Made by a program: the position numbers and the translations under genes. Below are positions 16,084-24,691 of a stretch of DNA of 37,752 nt, piece after piece. Below the pieces are notes generated by a model. That model saw only the letters and a program-made list of their open reading frames with translations. It did no database searches and was not told the origin of the DNA. Every line of letters starts with the position of its first letter. Position 1 is the first letter of the stretch. The stretch spans positions 1-37,752 of the forward strand of contig CALGZC010000068.1 in the NCBI GenBank assembly GCA_937934745.1, written 5' to 3'. The stretch comes from an uncultured Blastocatellia bacterium. GTDB lineage: Bacteria; Acidobacteriota; Blastocatellia; Chloracidobacteriales; Chloracidobacteriaceae.

Positions 16084-17021
16084 GCTTGGAAGCGGCACCG
16101 CCAAAACCATCGGAAGGCGTTGTGATGTGGAACATCAACACCACGTGCAACTACCGGTGTTCCTACTGCACGCAGCGCTTTCTCGATGACCGGACGCGCT
16201 GGGCGCGCGATACGCCGCGCTTTCTGGAGGGCTTCCGGCGGCTGCCCGGCCGGTGGGAAATCAAGATTTCAGGCGGCGAACCGTTTTTGCATCCGACGTT
16301 TGTGGAAGTCGTCGGCGCACTGGCCCGGATGGGCCACCGGGTGAGCGTGGTGACGAACTTTTCGGCTTCGACGGAAAAGCTTGACCGGTTTCTGGCGGCG
16401 GCGGGCGGCGCCCTGCGCGTGTTTTCGGCAAGTCTGCACCGTGAGTATGTGGCAACGGAAGCCGAACTGGCAGCCTTTATTGCCAAGGCGCGGTGGGTGA
16501 TGGCGCAGTTGCCGTTGGGAGCGACGTTCAACGTGACCTGTGTTGCGACACGGAGCAATTTACCGGCGCTGCCGGCGCTGGCGCAGCGGTTTGCGGCGGC
16601 AGGCATTCGCTTCAAGGCGCAGCCCGAGAAGCGAGACCGGGAGGTGATTAGCTATACAGAAGAAGAACAGGCGCAGCTTTTGGCGCTTGGCGGACACAAT
16701 GACTTGGGCGTGATTGCGCCGTCGTTTCTGGGACGGCCCTGCTGGGCGGGGGCCTGGGCGTTTACGCTCGATGATCGCGGCGCGGCGTGGCGCTGCTACC
16801 CGGCGCGGCGCTATCGGCGCGAGTATCTGGGGAATTTTCTCGATGGGACGTTCGCGCTCTTCGACGCCGCGCGGATATGTCCCTACGCCTACTGCAACTG
16901 CACCGTCCCGATTGAACGCGGCATGGTAGCCCGTGAGACTGGTCATGACCTGGGCGACCAGCCGGGTGGCCCCTGGGGGCAAGAAGGCGACGATGCCTGG
17001 GCGGAAGGCTCGGCGCGATGA
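16080..17021 (+). CDS. Radical SAM protein, second of a tandem paralog pair
   Basis: This protein has 313 residues. C23-NYR-C27-SY-C30 is the radical SAM site, WEIKISGGEPF the GGE motif, and VSVVTNFSAS and VFSASLHREYV match the upstream paralog. The C-terminal cysteine set CWAGA, WRCYPARR and ICPYAYCNCTVP is kept, so both copies are likely active. The segment after TVPIERGM is a polar tail of about 35 residues. It starts 72 bases after the previous gene, the only real gap in the operon, and its stop overlaps the next start (ATGA at 17018). The two copies may act in sequence on related positions or have diverged in substrate. Confidence 0.88.
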   Translation: MSLEAAPPKPSEGVVMWNINTTCNYRCSYCTQRFLDDRTRWARDTPRFLEGFRRLPGRWEIKISGGEPFLHPTFVEVVGALARMGHRVSVVTNFSASTEKLDRFLAAAGGALRVFSASLHREYVATEAELAAFIAKARWVMAQLPLGATFNVTCVATRSNLPALPALAQRFAAAGIRFKAQPEKRDREVISYTEEEQAQLLALGGHNDLGVIAPSFLGRPCWAGAWAFTLDDRGAAWRCYPARRYRREYLGNFLDGTFALFDAARICPYAYCNCTVPIERGMVARETGHDLGDQPGGPWGQEGDDAWAEGSAR

Positions 17022-17470
17022 AGTTCAAGACGTTCTTGGCGTTGGTGGTGGCCGGTGGGCTGATGGTCTCGGCGTTGGTGATTGGCGCGTGTGTCTGGCT
17101 GGTGAAGACGCGCCGCTTGCAGGATGCAGCCGCTGTGCCGCCGGACGCACCGACGATGCCAGTGATTCCGGCAGCCGACAACGCCTTGCGTCCGGCAGAT
17201 CGCGACCTGCTCGAAGCCCTGCGGCGGCCGGCGACCACAAGCCGCATTAAGGATGCATTTCCCGGACGTCCGCACAAGATCAGTCTCTACTGCGACACAC
17301 CGGGGCAAGGATGGAATCGGGCGAAGATCGATCTCAACCGCAACAACAAGTGGGATGAGAAAATCACCATCGTCAACGGGGAGCCGGTCAAACGGGTGGT
17401 AGCCTCGCAGGACGATGAGAACTACGATCTTGAGTATCGCTGGCTTGGCGGTCGGTGGGTTGCCAAGTGA
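17018..17470 (+). CDS. Membrane-anchored protein with a calcium-loop-like motif
   Basis: This protein has 150 residues. The N-terminal helix (about 5-29, FLALVVAGGLMVSALVIGACVWLV) is followed by Lys-Thr-Arg-Arg, which suggests an anchored protein facing the periplasm. The linker (36-60) is Ala/Pro-rich. The C-terminal half contains D105-L-N107-R-N109-N-K-W-D113, spaced like an EF-hand or dockerin loop, within KIDLNRNNKWDEK. The ATGA overlap with the third radical SAM gene makes it the last member of the operon. It may be the export or surface partner of whatever the operon makes. No known family is assigned. Confidence 0.75.
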   Translation: MKFKTFLALVVAGGLMVSALVIGACVWLVKTRRLQDAAAVPPDAPTMPVIPAADNALRPADRDLLEALRRPATTSRIKDAFPGRPHKISLYCDTPGQGWNRAKIDLNRNNKWDEKITIVNGEPVKRVVASQDDENYDLEYRWLGGRWVAK

Positions 17471-17517
17471 GTCCGCCGTTGTGGGTGGTCGGCAGGTTTC
17501 GGTACGGCTACCCTCTC

Positions 17518-18276
17518 TCACAGTTGTCTTTGGATTGCATAAACCATGTCGCGCAACTCTTCGGCGGTTTGGCCGGTGAAGGATTCCAGGTTTGCGCGTG
17601 CCTGGCGACGGATACGTTCGCGTTCTGCTCCCTGGGCAAACGTATGCTGTGAGTAGATGGCAGTCGCCAGAATGGCCAGAGATTCGGCGAGGACTTGGCG
17701 TTCGCGATCGTGGGAAGCCAGGAAATCCTCATCGTTCATCAAAATCTCACGAAAGATTTCATAAAACGCATAGGGGACACCCGGCGGCATCGGGTTTCCG
17801 AAGACGATGGTGTAGTGATTGTTGAGGTAAAGCGCAATGGCGGCCGCAACATCTTCCGTGGGCCATCCTTGCTCCACCATACCACGCCGATACTCCTGCA
17901 ATGCCTCTACGTAGAACTGAAAGGCAGCCTGCGGATTACCATCTGCGGTCTGCGCGAGAAGCTCTGGCGCGAGCATGTCGGCGACTGGGCGATAGGTCGT
18001 TGTCCGCCGACGTGAGCCATCGCGGGACGTGCGCGCCGATTCATCTCGGCGGCGTGTCACCGGTCGGTCGGAAAAAATAGAGCCAGCACGCTGTTCGTAA
18101 GCGCGGATTTTGTCCCGTGCCGGACGCCGGTTGAGTGTTGGCGCGCGGCCAACCTGCTCGTAGTCGTACCAATTAGGGTCGGCAGGGCGATTTCGCTGTG
18201 CGGGAGTCGTTGCGCCGACAACTTGTATTGTGAGAACGATGAGAAAGGAGCGGCGTAAAATCGTGCGTAGGAGCAT
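17518..18276 (-). CDS. Exported hypothetical protein
   Basis: This protein has 252 residues from the ATG at 18276, which begins MLLRTILRRSFLIVLTIQVVG, a good signal peptide ending near TTPAQ. An upstream in-frame start at 18372 would bury the signal and is less likely. After an Arg-rich, probably disordered segment (about 30-95), a compact helical domain follows (PELLAQTADGNPQAAFQFYVEALQEY ... YLNNHYTIVFGNPMPPGVPYAFYEIFREIL). The arrangement recalls poorly characterised bacterial DUF proteins with a 'YLNNHYTIV' block, but I cannot name the family with confidence. It converges on the radical SAM operon with 47 bases between the stops. Confidence 0.7.
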   Translation of the reverse strand: MLLRTILRRSFLIVLTIQVVGATTPAQRNRPADPNWYDYEQVGRAPTLNRRPARDKIRAYEQRAGSIFSDRPVTRRRDESARTSRDGSRRRTTTYRPVADMLAPELLAQTADGNPQAAFQFYVEALQEYRRGMVEQGWPTEDVAAAIALYLNNHYTIVFGNPMPPGVPYAFYEIFREILMNDEDFLASHDRERQVLAESLAILATAIYSQHTFAQGAERERIRRQARANLESFTGQTAEELRDMVYAIQRQL

Positions 18277-18675
18277 GACGCAATCCACTCTAAGCTTTAT
18301 GGAGCCAACCTCTGAGTGAGGCGGCAAAGACCTACAGGGCGGATGATAAGACCAGGAGAGCCTGTTCTTCAATAGAGTCGCCTCTGAGTGAAAAGAACTT
18401 TGAACGACTCTTACAGCGGACTTGTCAACTTGCCTGTCAACTTTCGGTAGTTATGCTTGGGCTTGCATTCGAATTAGCAGCCGAGTAAACAGCGCACAGG
18501 CAAGCCCTGGCTAAGGGTGGTTTTCAGATCGGGCTTGGTTGCAAGGCTCCGTGCCACGAGTCGCAGGATCAAAGAAGGTCAGCGGCGCACATAGACAGTA
18601 GGCAAGTTGATTGTTGCCAAAAGGTAGATGTAGATACCGAAAGGCAATGGCATCGCGTTTCACCGGCGCCCAACC
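18277..18675. other. 399-bp non-coding stretch
   Basis: It lies between the exported hypothetical gene and the bioY pseudogene. It includes short repeated TGTCAACTT words (about 18424-18445). No gene, terminator or promoter is clear. Confidence 0.4.
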
Positions 18676-19245
18676 ATGGTGAGCGCAAGTTACCCTCACC
18701 TGGTCCAAACGTTGTTTCCGCGCATACGCGCCGACCTCCGGCGCGATGCGGCGATGGTGCTGCTCGGGAGCCGGCTCGTCGCGGCTCTGGCGCAAATCGT
18801 CATCCGGCTATAGCCTGTGCCGATCGCGCCGGTCAGACGCCGGGCGTGCTGCTGGTCGGCGCGGCGTTGGGCCAGCGTTGCGGCGTGCTGGCGCCGGTTG
18901 CCTATGCGCTACAGGGGGCAGCCGAGTTGCCCTTCTTTGCCGGCGGTGCGTCCGGCGTGGCGCAATGGCTCGCGGCCCGACCGGCGGCTACTTGACGGCT
19001 CCATCTTCGCCGCGGTGCTCACCGGCCGGCTGAGCGAACGCGGCTGGGATCGGCGCTTCTGGGGCACACTGCCGGCGATGGCATCGGGCAACGCTGTGAT
19101 CTACGCCTTTGGCATACTGTGGCTGGCCCAGTTCGTCGGCCGGCCGCACGCGCTGGAGGTCGGGGCCTGCTGCCATTTTTGCCGGGCGACGCTATCAAAG
19201 CGGCGCTTGCCGCGCTGGCCCTGCCCGGGGCACCGGCGCGGTCGC
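18676..19245 (+). pseudogene. bioY: Broken biotin transporter substrate-binding subunit BioY
   Basis: BioY is the membrane S-component of the biotin ECF transporter. Pieces appear in the right order but in different frames: an N-terminal part from ATG 18676 (YPHLVQTLFP ... VLLGSRLVAALAQIVI) ending at TAG 18814-18816; then PVPIAP; then, after a shift near 18830, GQTPGVLLVGAALGQRCGVL and ELPFFAGGASGVAQWL; then GPTGGYL in a second frame near 18975; then GSIFAAVLTGRLSERGWDRRFW ... GNAVIYAFGILWLAQFVG in a third; and finally GLLPFLPGDAIKAALAALAL from 19164 in the first frame again. One stop and at least four frame changes mean it cannot be functional. It begins a decayed region that runs to about 20750. 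Confidence 0.8.
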
Positions 19246-19357
19246 ACGCCGGCAGTCGCCGCCGCGTGCGCAGGGTCACGTCATCCGATTCGACAGCGCT
19301 TACCGACGAACCAGGCCGCCGAGAGCGCCTCCGCCGGCTCCAGCACCGTGCCGGTGG

Positions 19358-19633
19358 TCATCTCCTGCTTGTCGGCGGATAGCCATGCGTGCGCAGGATG
19401 CACTCGACCAGCACGCGTAGATGGGTCCGCGCGCTCTCGGGCTGCGTCCGGTCAATGGTGACATTGGCGCGGACGGCGGCGACAAGCTCACGCGCGATGG
19501 GGCGCAGCGTCGCATTGCCCAGCACCTTCACCGCGCTGTCGTTCGTCTCCAGGGCGTTGTAGAAGGCCAGCTCGTCCTCGGTGAGGCCGAGTTGCTCGCC
19601 GCGAGCGGTGGCTGCGCGCATCTCCTTTGCCCT
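19358..19633 (-). pseudogene. hsdR: C-terminal fragment of a type I restriction enzyme R subunit
   Basis: About 90 residues, including RGEQLGLTEDELAFYNALET, NDSAVKVLGNATLRPIAREL and a final YPPTSRR, match the very C-terminal helical region of HsdR proteins (EDE-x-AFYDAL, VTIDW, KYGYPPD in the family). The helicase and nuclease domains are absent. It is in frame with the transposase remnant that precedes it on the same strand, but that fusion looks like an accident of insertion or deletion. Several consensus residues have drifted (VTIDRTQ for VTIDW), as expected for a relic. Confidence 0.75.
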
Positions 19634-20258
19634 TAACAGGGGCAAGCGACCTTCCATAACGTGTCGAAACGATGACTCATTACAGCCGTCCCGAAACGGC
19701 ACGGCGTTGCTCAGGCGGGCGCGAGACCGGCGCATCCGACTCTGACCGAAACGCGCCTTGACCTGTTTGGCGCCGGCTTCGAGCGTCCCGTTGCCGATGG
19801 GCAAACCGGCAGCCTGAACGTCACGATAGTGCATGCGTTCGCGGCACGCTTCAGCCAGGCAGTCGGCAAGGGTGTTGACCTGTCCGTTATAGTGGGGTGT
19901 GCCGGATTGCCCAGGCCGCCCCTCGTCGGGCAGGCGCGCCCCCGGCAACACCAGGTCGCGCTCTAACCCGGCGCTGACCTGTCCCCAGATGCCCACAAGC
20001 GCCCGTCCAGAGGATACCGCCCCTGGCGCTGGTGTGGGTCGGAGTCGTATGCCCGCGTCTGGGATCGTTCCCCGGCGGGTCACGGTCGCCTTTTTTAGGT
20101 GCATCGGTATCTGCTGCGTTCCGTCGTTCTTCCGGGTGTTCGCGCCGTGTGCGCAGGAGGGCTTGACCGCTCCGCCGGGGTGCCTCCAGCACGCGGTCCT
20201 CAATATCCGTCAGGGTCGCGCCTTCGGTCTGATTCGCCTTATTCTGGCAGGGCGGCAA
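19634..20258 (-). pseudogene. Degenerate transposase, probably ISKra4 family
   Basis: The C-terminal part contains AAGLPIGNGTLEAGAKQVKAR followed by MRRSRARLSNAVPFRD. This resembles the conserved GLPIGSG-x-VE-x-x-x-K-x-VKAR block and following GMRW region near the end of ISKra4-type transposases. The N-terminal part (TEGATLTDIEDRVLEAPRRSGQALL, from 20258) is in another frame, so at least one frameshift lies around 19900-20000. No inverted repeats or target duplication could be placed. The element is dead and its 3' end now runs into the hsdR scrap. Confidence 0.6.
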
Positions 20259-20752
20259 TCGCGGCGTCGGTCACTTTGCGAAGCGAGCGGGCCGGGGCTG
20301 TCGTTTGTCAGGCCCTATTATTTTGCCCCTACAGAGAAGTTCACTCCTGGCGACAAGGGCGGCCTTGTCGCAGAGTCAGCTTTTGTGGGGTGGCAGTTTG
20401 ACGGGTAGCAAGCTTTGTCTGGCAGCAAGTCCTAGGGCGGACCATCGCGTCTGCTGGTCCAGCAACTTGCCCTTCCTGGGATGGTGCAATCGCTTGTGAA
20501 CGCCCTCCGTAAGCCTCTCCGGACACGATGCGCGGGCGGGCGATCGGCGCGCTTCTTGACGTGCCTCTCTTTTTCAGAGGCTACTACCGTACCAAGACAG
20601 CAGATGGTCAATGAGAGGTGAGATGACAGCTCACGCCATTGCTGGCGTTACCTTCCGCTGGACCCGATGCGCCCGACCGCAGAAAAGGGGCATGACAGGT
20701 CAACATCCCCGATGGTACAAGTGCTTAACCCTCTGTTAAACAAGGTTCAAGT
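20259..20752. other. 494-bp decayed region upstream of cobN
   Basis: No intact gene is found. The segment next to 20258 may still be transposase-derived on the minus strand. I searched by eye for the conserved cobalamin-riboswitch core and found none before cobN. The last bases (AAGGTTCAAGT) give cobN only a weak ribosome-binding site. Confidence 0.4.
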
Positions 20753-23700
20753 ATGGGTTTCTACCACCCGACAACCGACAGTCGCGGGCTTCCTACCGGC
20801 AACAAACGCAATCTGACCTGCCGGCCGGCGGTCGCCGGCGGCTGTCAGGAAGATCATGGCACCAAACTCTATCGCCCCAGACCGGACATCGTGTTCATTT
20901 CGGCGTCGGACACCGAGCTGCGCCTGGTCGCCGAGGCGCGGCAACGGCTTCCACAGGGGTTTCCGGTCCTTGAAGTCCAAGCGGCGCGGGCGTTGCAGCA
21001 TCCGGCCGAACTGGACGCCTTCCTGGGCGGGATTGCGCCAACGGTCAAGCTTGTCATCGCGCGCATCCTGGGCGGCATCGCCTACTTTGCTAGGGGCTTC
21101 GACTGTCTCGCGCGGCTTCACCGCGACACCGGCTGCCACGTTGTTGCATTGCCCGGCGATAACCGTCCTGACGCGCTGTTGCTCGCACGCTCGACCGTCG
21201 GCGCGGATGTCGCCGAGGAATTGCTGGCGTACTGTGTGGCCGGCGGCGTCGAGAACTATGCCCAGGGGCTGCGTTATCTGTCCGACCGCCTGCTGGGGAC
21301 GGCATTCGGCTTTGCGCCGCCGCAGGCAGCGCCGCTGACGGGGCTGTACCATCCGCGGGCGACGGACCTAGAAGCGACGGCCCGGATGGCAGTCGCGGAT
21401 TTCCAGAACGCGTACTGGCGTCCCGGATGCCCGGCCATCGGCGTCGCCTTTTATCGCGCGTACTGGCAAAGCGGCGACCTGGCGGTTGTGGACGCGCTGG
21501 TCGCCGCGATTGAAGCGGCAGGCGGTAATGTCCTGCCGGTGTTTTGTTACAGCCTGCGCGATGACATGGAAAACGCCGGCGGTTTGCCGGAGCTTTTTGC
21601 GTGCTACTTCAGCGATAACGGCCGCCCGCGTGTCCAGGCCATCATCAGCCTGCTGAGCTATGCCCTGGCCGGACTGACGCACACGGAACGGTTGACGCTT
21701 GCCGGCGGTGGCGCAGCCGAGGCGCTTCAAAGGCTCGGTATCCCCGTCCTTCAAGCGCTAACCTGCGGCGATACGGTTGCCGCTTGGCGGGCGAGCGCGC
21801 AGGGACTCTCGCCGCTTGACGCCGCCATGAAGGTAGTGATGGCGGAATTTGATGGGCGACTGATTACGACCGTCGTCGGCGCCCGTGAATCCGACGCCGC
21901 CGGAGCGCGGCTGGCCGTCCTGCCCGAAGCCGCGGACGCCGTTGCGCGGCTCGCCGTGCGCTGGGCGCGCTTGCGCGACCTGCCGAACGCCGAAAAGCGC
22001 CTGGCCATCGTCCTGACCAACTTTGCCAACCGCAACGGGCGCGTCGGCAGCGCAGTGGGCCTCGATACGCCCGCCTCTGTGCTCAACATCCTCCGCGCGC
22101 TCCGGGATGCCGGCTACACCATTGACGACTTGCCGCCCAACGGGGACGCGCTCATGGCCGAGCTGCTGGCGCAAGGCGGTTATGAAGCGCCGGCGTTGTC
22201 CACCGAGCAAGCCGCGCGCGCTTGCGCCCACTATCGGGCGGAGGACTACTGCGCGTGGTTTGCCATGCTGCCGCCTGACAACCAGGTGCAACTCCGGGCG
22301 ACATGGGGCGAGCCGCCCGGGACGGTCATGACGGATGGCGTCACGGGGTACATTCCCGCGCGGCGCTACGGCAATGTGCTGGTGATGATTCAGCCCCCGC
22401 GCGGCTATGGCGACAACGTGCAGGCGCTGTACCACAGCGGGGAGCTTGTCCCGCCGCACCATTACCTGGCGGTTTACCGGTGGCTGCGCGACCACTTCGG
22501 CGCAGATGCCATCATTCACTGCGGGAAGCATGGAACGGTCGAGTGGCTGCCTGGGAAGGCGCTGGGCCTGTCCAATGCCTGCTATCCGCAGTTGGCGCTC
22601 GACGACACGCCGGTGTTGTATCCGTTTCTCATCGGTGATCCGGGCGAAGGGTTGCAAGCAAAGCGGCGGTGGCATGCCTGTGTCGTCAGCCACCTGCCGC
22701 CGCCGATCACGCAGGCAGAAGCCGACCGTGAAGGCGAACTGGCTCCACTCCAATCTCTCTTGACGGAGTTGGCCCGCGCCGAGCAGCTCGATCCGGAAAA
22801 GCGCCCGCTCATCGTTGACGCCATCTGGGAAGCTGTGGTCGCCGCGAACCTGCACCGGGACTTGGGCTACGAAAGCCGCCCGAGTGAGGGCGAGGTAGGT
22901 GTGTTCCTGAAAAAGCTGGACGGCTATCTCTGCGATCTGGGGGAAATACCGGTGCGTCACGGCCTCCATGTGTTTGGTGAGGCCCCGACCGGCGACCGGC
23001 TGATAGACCTGCTCTGGGCGCTGTCCCGGCAGGCGACACCACCTCGGCGCGGACTCCCGGCTGCGCTGGCCTGTGATTTGGGTCTGCCCGAAGACCTCTT
23101 TGACCGCTCCGGGGAAGAAGCCTGGCCGCCGGAGGCAACGCCGCCGTGGCTTGCAGTTTTCCAGGACGCGCCCATCACGAGCATTGGGCGGCTGCGGAGG
23201 GCGCTTGATGCGGCAGCACGGTCGCTGGTGCAGGCGCTTGTTGCGCACAACTTCAATCTGGCTGCCGTCGTGCTGCCGGTCAAGCCGCCCTCGGCCGTGT
23301 CAGATATGTTGACCCTGATCGCCTACGACATCGCGCCGCGCGTTCGGCGCGCAACCGATGAACTCACGCATTTGCTGGCCGGTCTGGAAGGTCGCGCTGT
23401 GCCGCCGGGTCCGAGTGGCGCGCCGACGCGCGGCCTGCCGGATATTCTGCCGACGGGGCGAAACTTCTACGCCGTGGACATCCGCGCCATTCCCTCGCCC
23501 TTTGCATGGCAGACCGGACAACGCCTGGGTGACGCGCTGCTGGCAACGTACGCGCAACAGCAGGGGCGTTTCCCGGAAGTGGTCGGATTGACCATCTGGG
23601 GAACCGCCACCATGCGGACGCAGGGTGATGACGTGGCCCAGGCGCTGTGGCTGCTGGGCGTCGAGCCGGTCTGGCAGGCCGGCAACCGCCGGATCGCCGG

Positions 23701-24691
23701 ACTCCGCCGGCTGCCGGTTGCGGAACTCAAGCGACCGCGGGTGGATGTCGTCCTGCGTGTCTCCGGCTTTTTCCGCGACGCTTTCCCGAATGTTCTGGCG
23801 CTGCTGGATGAAGCCGTCAACCTGGCCGCCGACGCCGACGAGCCTGCGGAATGGAACTATGTCCGCAAGCGTGTCCGGGCCGATGAGGCGCGTTACCTGG
23901 CCGCCGGCGTCGCCGCCGATGAAGCGCGGCAGCAGGCCCGCTTTCGGATTTTTTCCAACCGGCCCGGCGTCTATGGGGTGGGCATTTTGTCGGCCATCGC
24001 CGCAGGCGCGTGGGAAACGCGCGAGGATTTGGCGACCATTTACCTGCGCTGGAGCGGCTATGCGTATGCGGCCGGGGCGTACGGCGTGCCGGCCGCGGAG
24101 GCGCTCGCCACGCAGTTGGCTGCCTGTGAAGTCGCCGTTCAGAACCAGGACAACCGCGAGCACGACATTCTCGACAGCGACGATTACATGCAGTTTCACG
24201 GCGGGATGGCGGCGGCCATCCAGAACCTGCGCGGCGCAGCGCCGGCACTGCTGTTTGGCGATTCGGCCGATCCGGCGCACCCGCACGTCCGGACGCTTCA
24301 GGATGAACTGCGCCGCATCGTCCGGGCGCGCGTCACCAACCCGAAGTGGTTGCGGGCGATGCAGGAACATGGCTACAAAGGCGCGCTCGAAATGGCGGCA
24401 ACGGTGGACTACCTTTTTGGCTATAGCGCCCTGACGGGCTTGGTCGAGGACTGGATGTATGAGCGCGTCGCCGAGGCTTATTTGTTTGACGAGGCAACGG
24501 CGGAGTTTTTGCAGCGGAGCAATCCCTGGGCGCAGCGGGACATTGCGGCGCGCCTGCTCGAAGCCGCCCGCCGGGGCTTGTGGGCGCGCCCGCCGGCCGC
24601 GGCGGCGGCGCGGCTGGCGGCCATCCGGGCGGCAGCGGATGAGGCCTTGGCACGCAGACTGGAGGGGCAGACGTTATGCATGCGCGTATGA
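20753..24691 (+). CDS. cobN: Aerobic-type cobaltochelatase large subunit CobN
   Basis: This protein has 1312 residues, the usual size for CobN. It inserts cobalt into hydrogenobyrinate a,c-diamide together with an ATPase motor, in the cytoplasm. Family blocks: HGTVEWLPGKALGLSNACYP near residue 593, PVLYPFLIGDPGEG near 622, IPVRHGLHVFGEAPTGDRL near 728, GTATMRTQGDDVAQALWLLG near 951, FRDAFPNV near 1005, and EHDILDSDDYMQFHGGMA near 1136. The family also includes the BchH/ChlH magnesium chelatase subunit. The flanking BtuF-like, cobO and cobB genes favour cobalt. No cobS/cobT or chlI/chlD partner is in the window. The stop overlaps the next start by 16 bases. Confidence 0.9.
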   Translation: MGFYHPTTDSRGLPTGNKRNLTCRPAVAGGCQEDHGTKLYRPRPDIVFISASDTELRLVAEARQRLPQGFPVLEVQAARALQHPAELDAFLGGIAPTVKLVIARILGGIAYFARGFDCLARLHRDTGCHVVALPGDNRPDALLLARSTVGADVAEELLAYCVAGGVENYAQGLRYLSDRLLGTAFGFAPPQAAPLTGLYHPRATDLEATARMAVADFQNAYWRPGCPAIGVAFYRAYWQSGDLAVVDALVAAIEAAGGNVLPVFCYSLRDDMENAGGLPELFACYFSDNGRPRVQAIISLLSYALAGLTHTERLTLAGGGAAEALQRLGIPVLQALTCGDTVAAWRASAQGLSPLDAAMKVVMAEFDGRLITTVVGARESDAAGARLAVLPEAADAVARLAVRWARLRDLPNAEKRLAIVLTNFANRNGRVGSAVGLDTPASVLNILRALRDAGYTIDDLPPNGDALMAELLAQGGYEAPALSTEQAARACAHYRAEDYCAWFAMLPPDNQVQLRATWGEPPGTVMTDGVTGYIPARRYGNVLVMIQPPRGYGDNVQALYHSGELVPPHHYLAVYRWLRDHFGADAIIHCGKHGTVEWLPGKALGLSNACYPQLALDDTPVLYPFLIGDPGEGLQAKRRWHACVVSHLPPPITQAEADREGELAPLQSLLTELARAEQLDPEKRPLIVDAIWEAVVAANLHRDLGYESRPSEGEVGVFLKKLDGYLCDLGEIPVRHGLHVFGEAPTGDRLIDLLWALSRQATPPRRGLPAALACDLGLPEDLFDRSGEEAWPPEATPPWLAVFQDAPITSIGRLRRALDAAARSLVQALVAHNFNLAAVVLPVKPPSAVSDMLTLIAYDIAPRVRRATDELTHLLAGLEGRAVPPGPSGAPTRGLPDILPTGRNFYAVDIRAIPSPFAWQTGQRLGDALLATYAQQQGRFPEVVGLTIWGTATMRTQGDDVAQALWLLGVEPVWQAGNRRIAGLRRLPVAELKRPRVDVVLRVSGFFRDAFPNVLALLDEAVNLAADADEPAEWNYVRKRVRADEARYLAAGVAADEARQQARFRIFSNRPGVYGVGILSAIAAGAWETREDLATIYLRWSGYAYAAGAYGVPAAEALATQLAACEVAVQNQDNREHDILDSDDYMQFHGGMAAAIQNLRGAAPALLFGDSADPAHPHVRTLQDELRRIVRARVTNPKWLRAMQEHGYKGALEMAATVDYLFGYSALTGLVEDWMYERVAEAYLFDEATAEFLQRSNPWAQRDIAARLLEAARRGLWARPPAAAAARLAAIRAAADEALARRLEGQTLCMRV

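Noticed and set aside
18511-18795. 94-residue minus-strand frame
   Set aside because: It is antisense to the N-terminal part of the bioY pseudogene and has no family resemblance.
21758-23248. Long minus-strand open frame (about 496 residues) inside cobN
   Set aside because: It is antisense to a clear CobN coding sequence and shows the Arg/Gln/His-rich composition of a GC-rich shadow frame.
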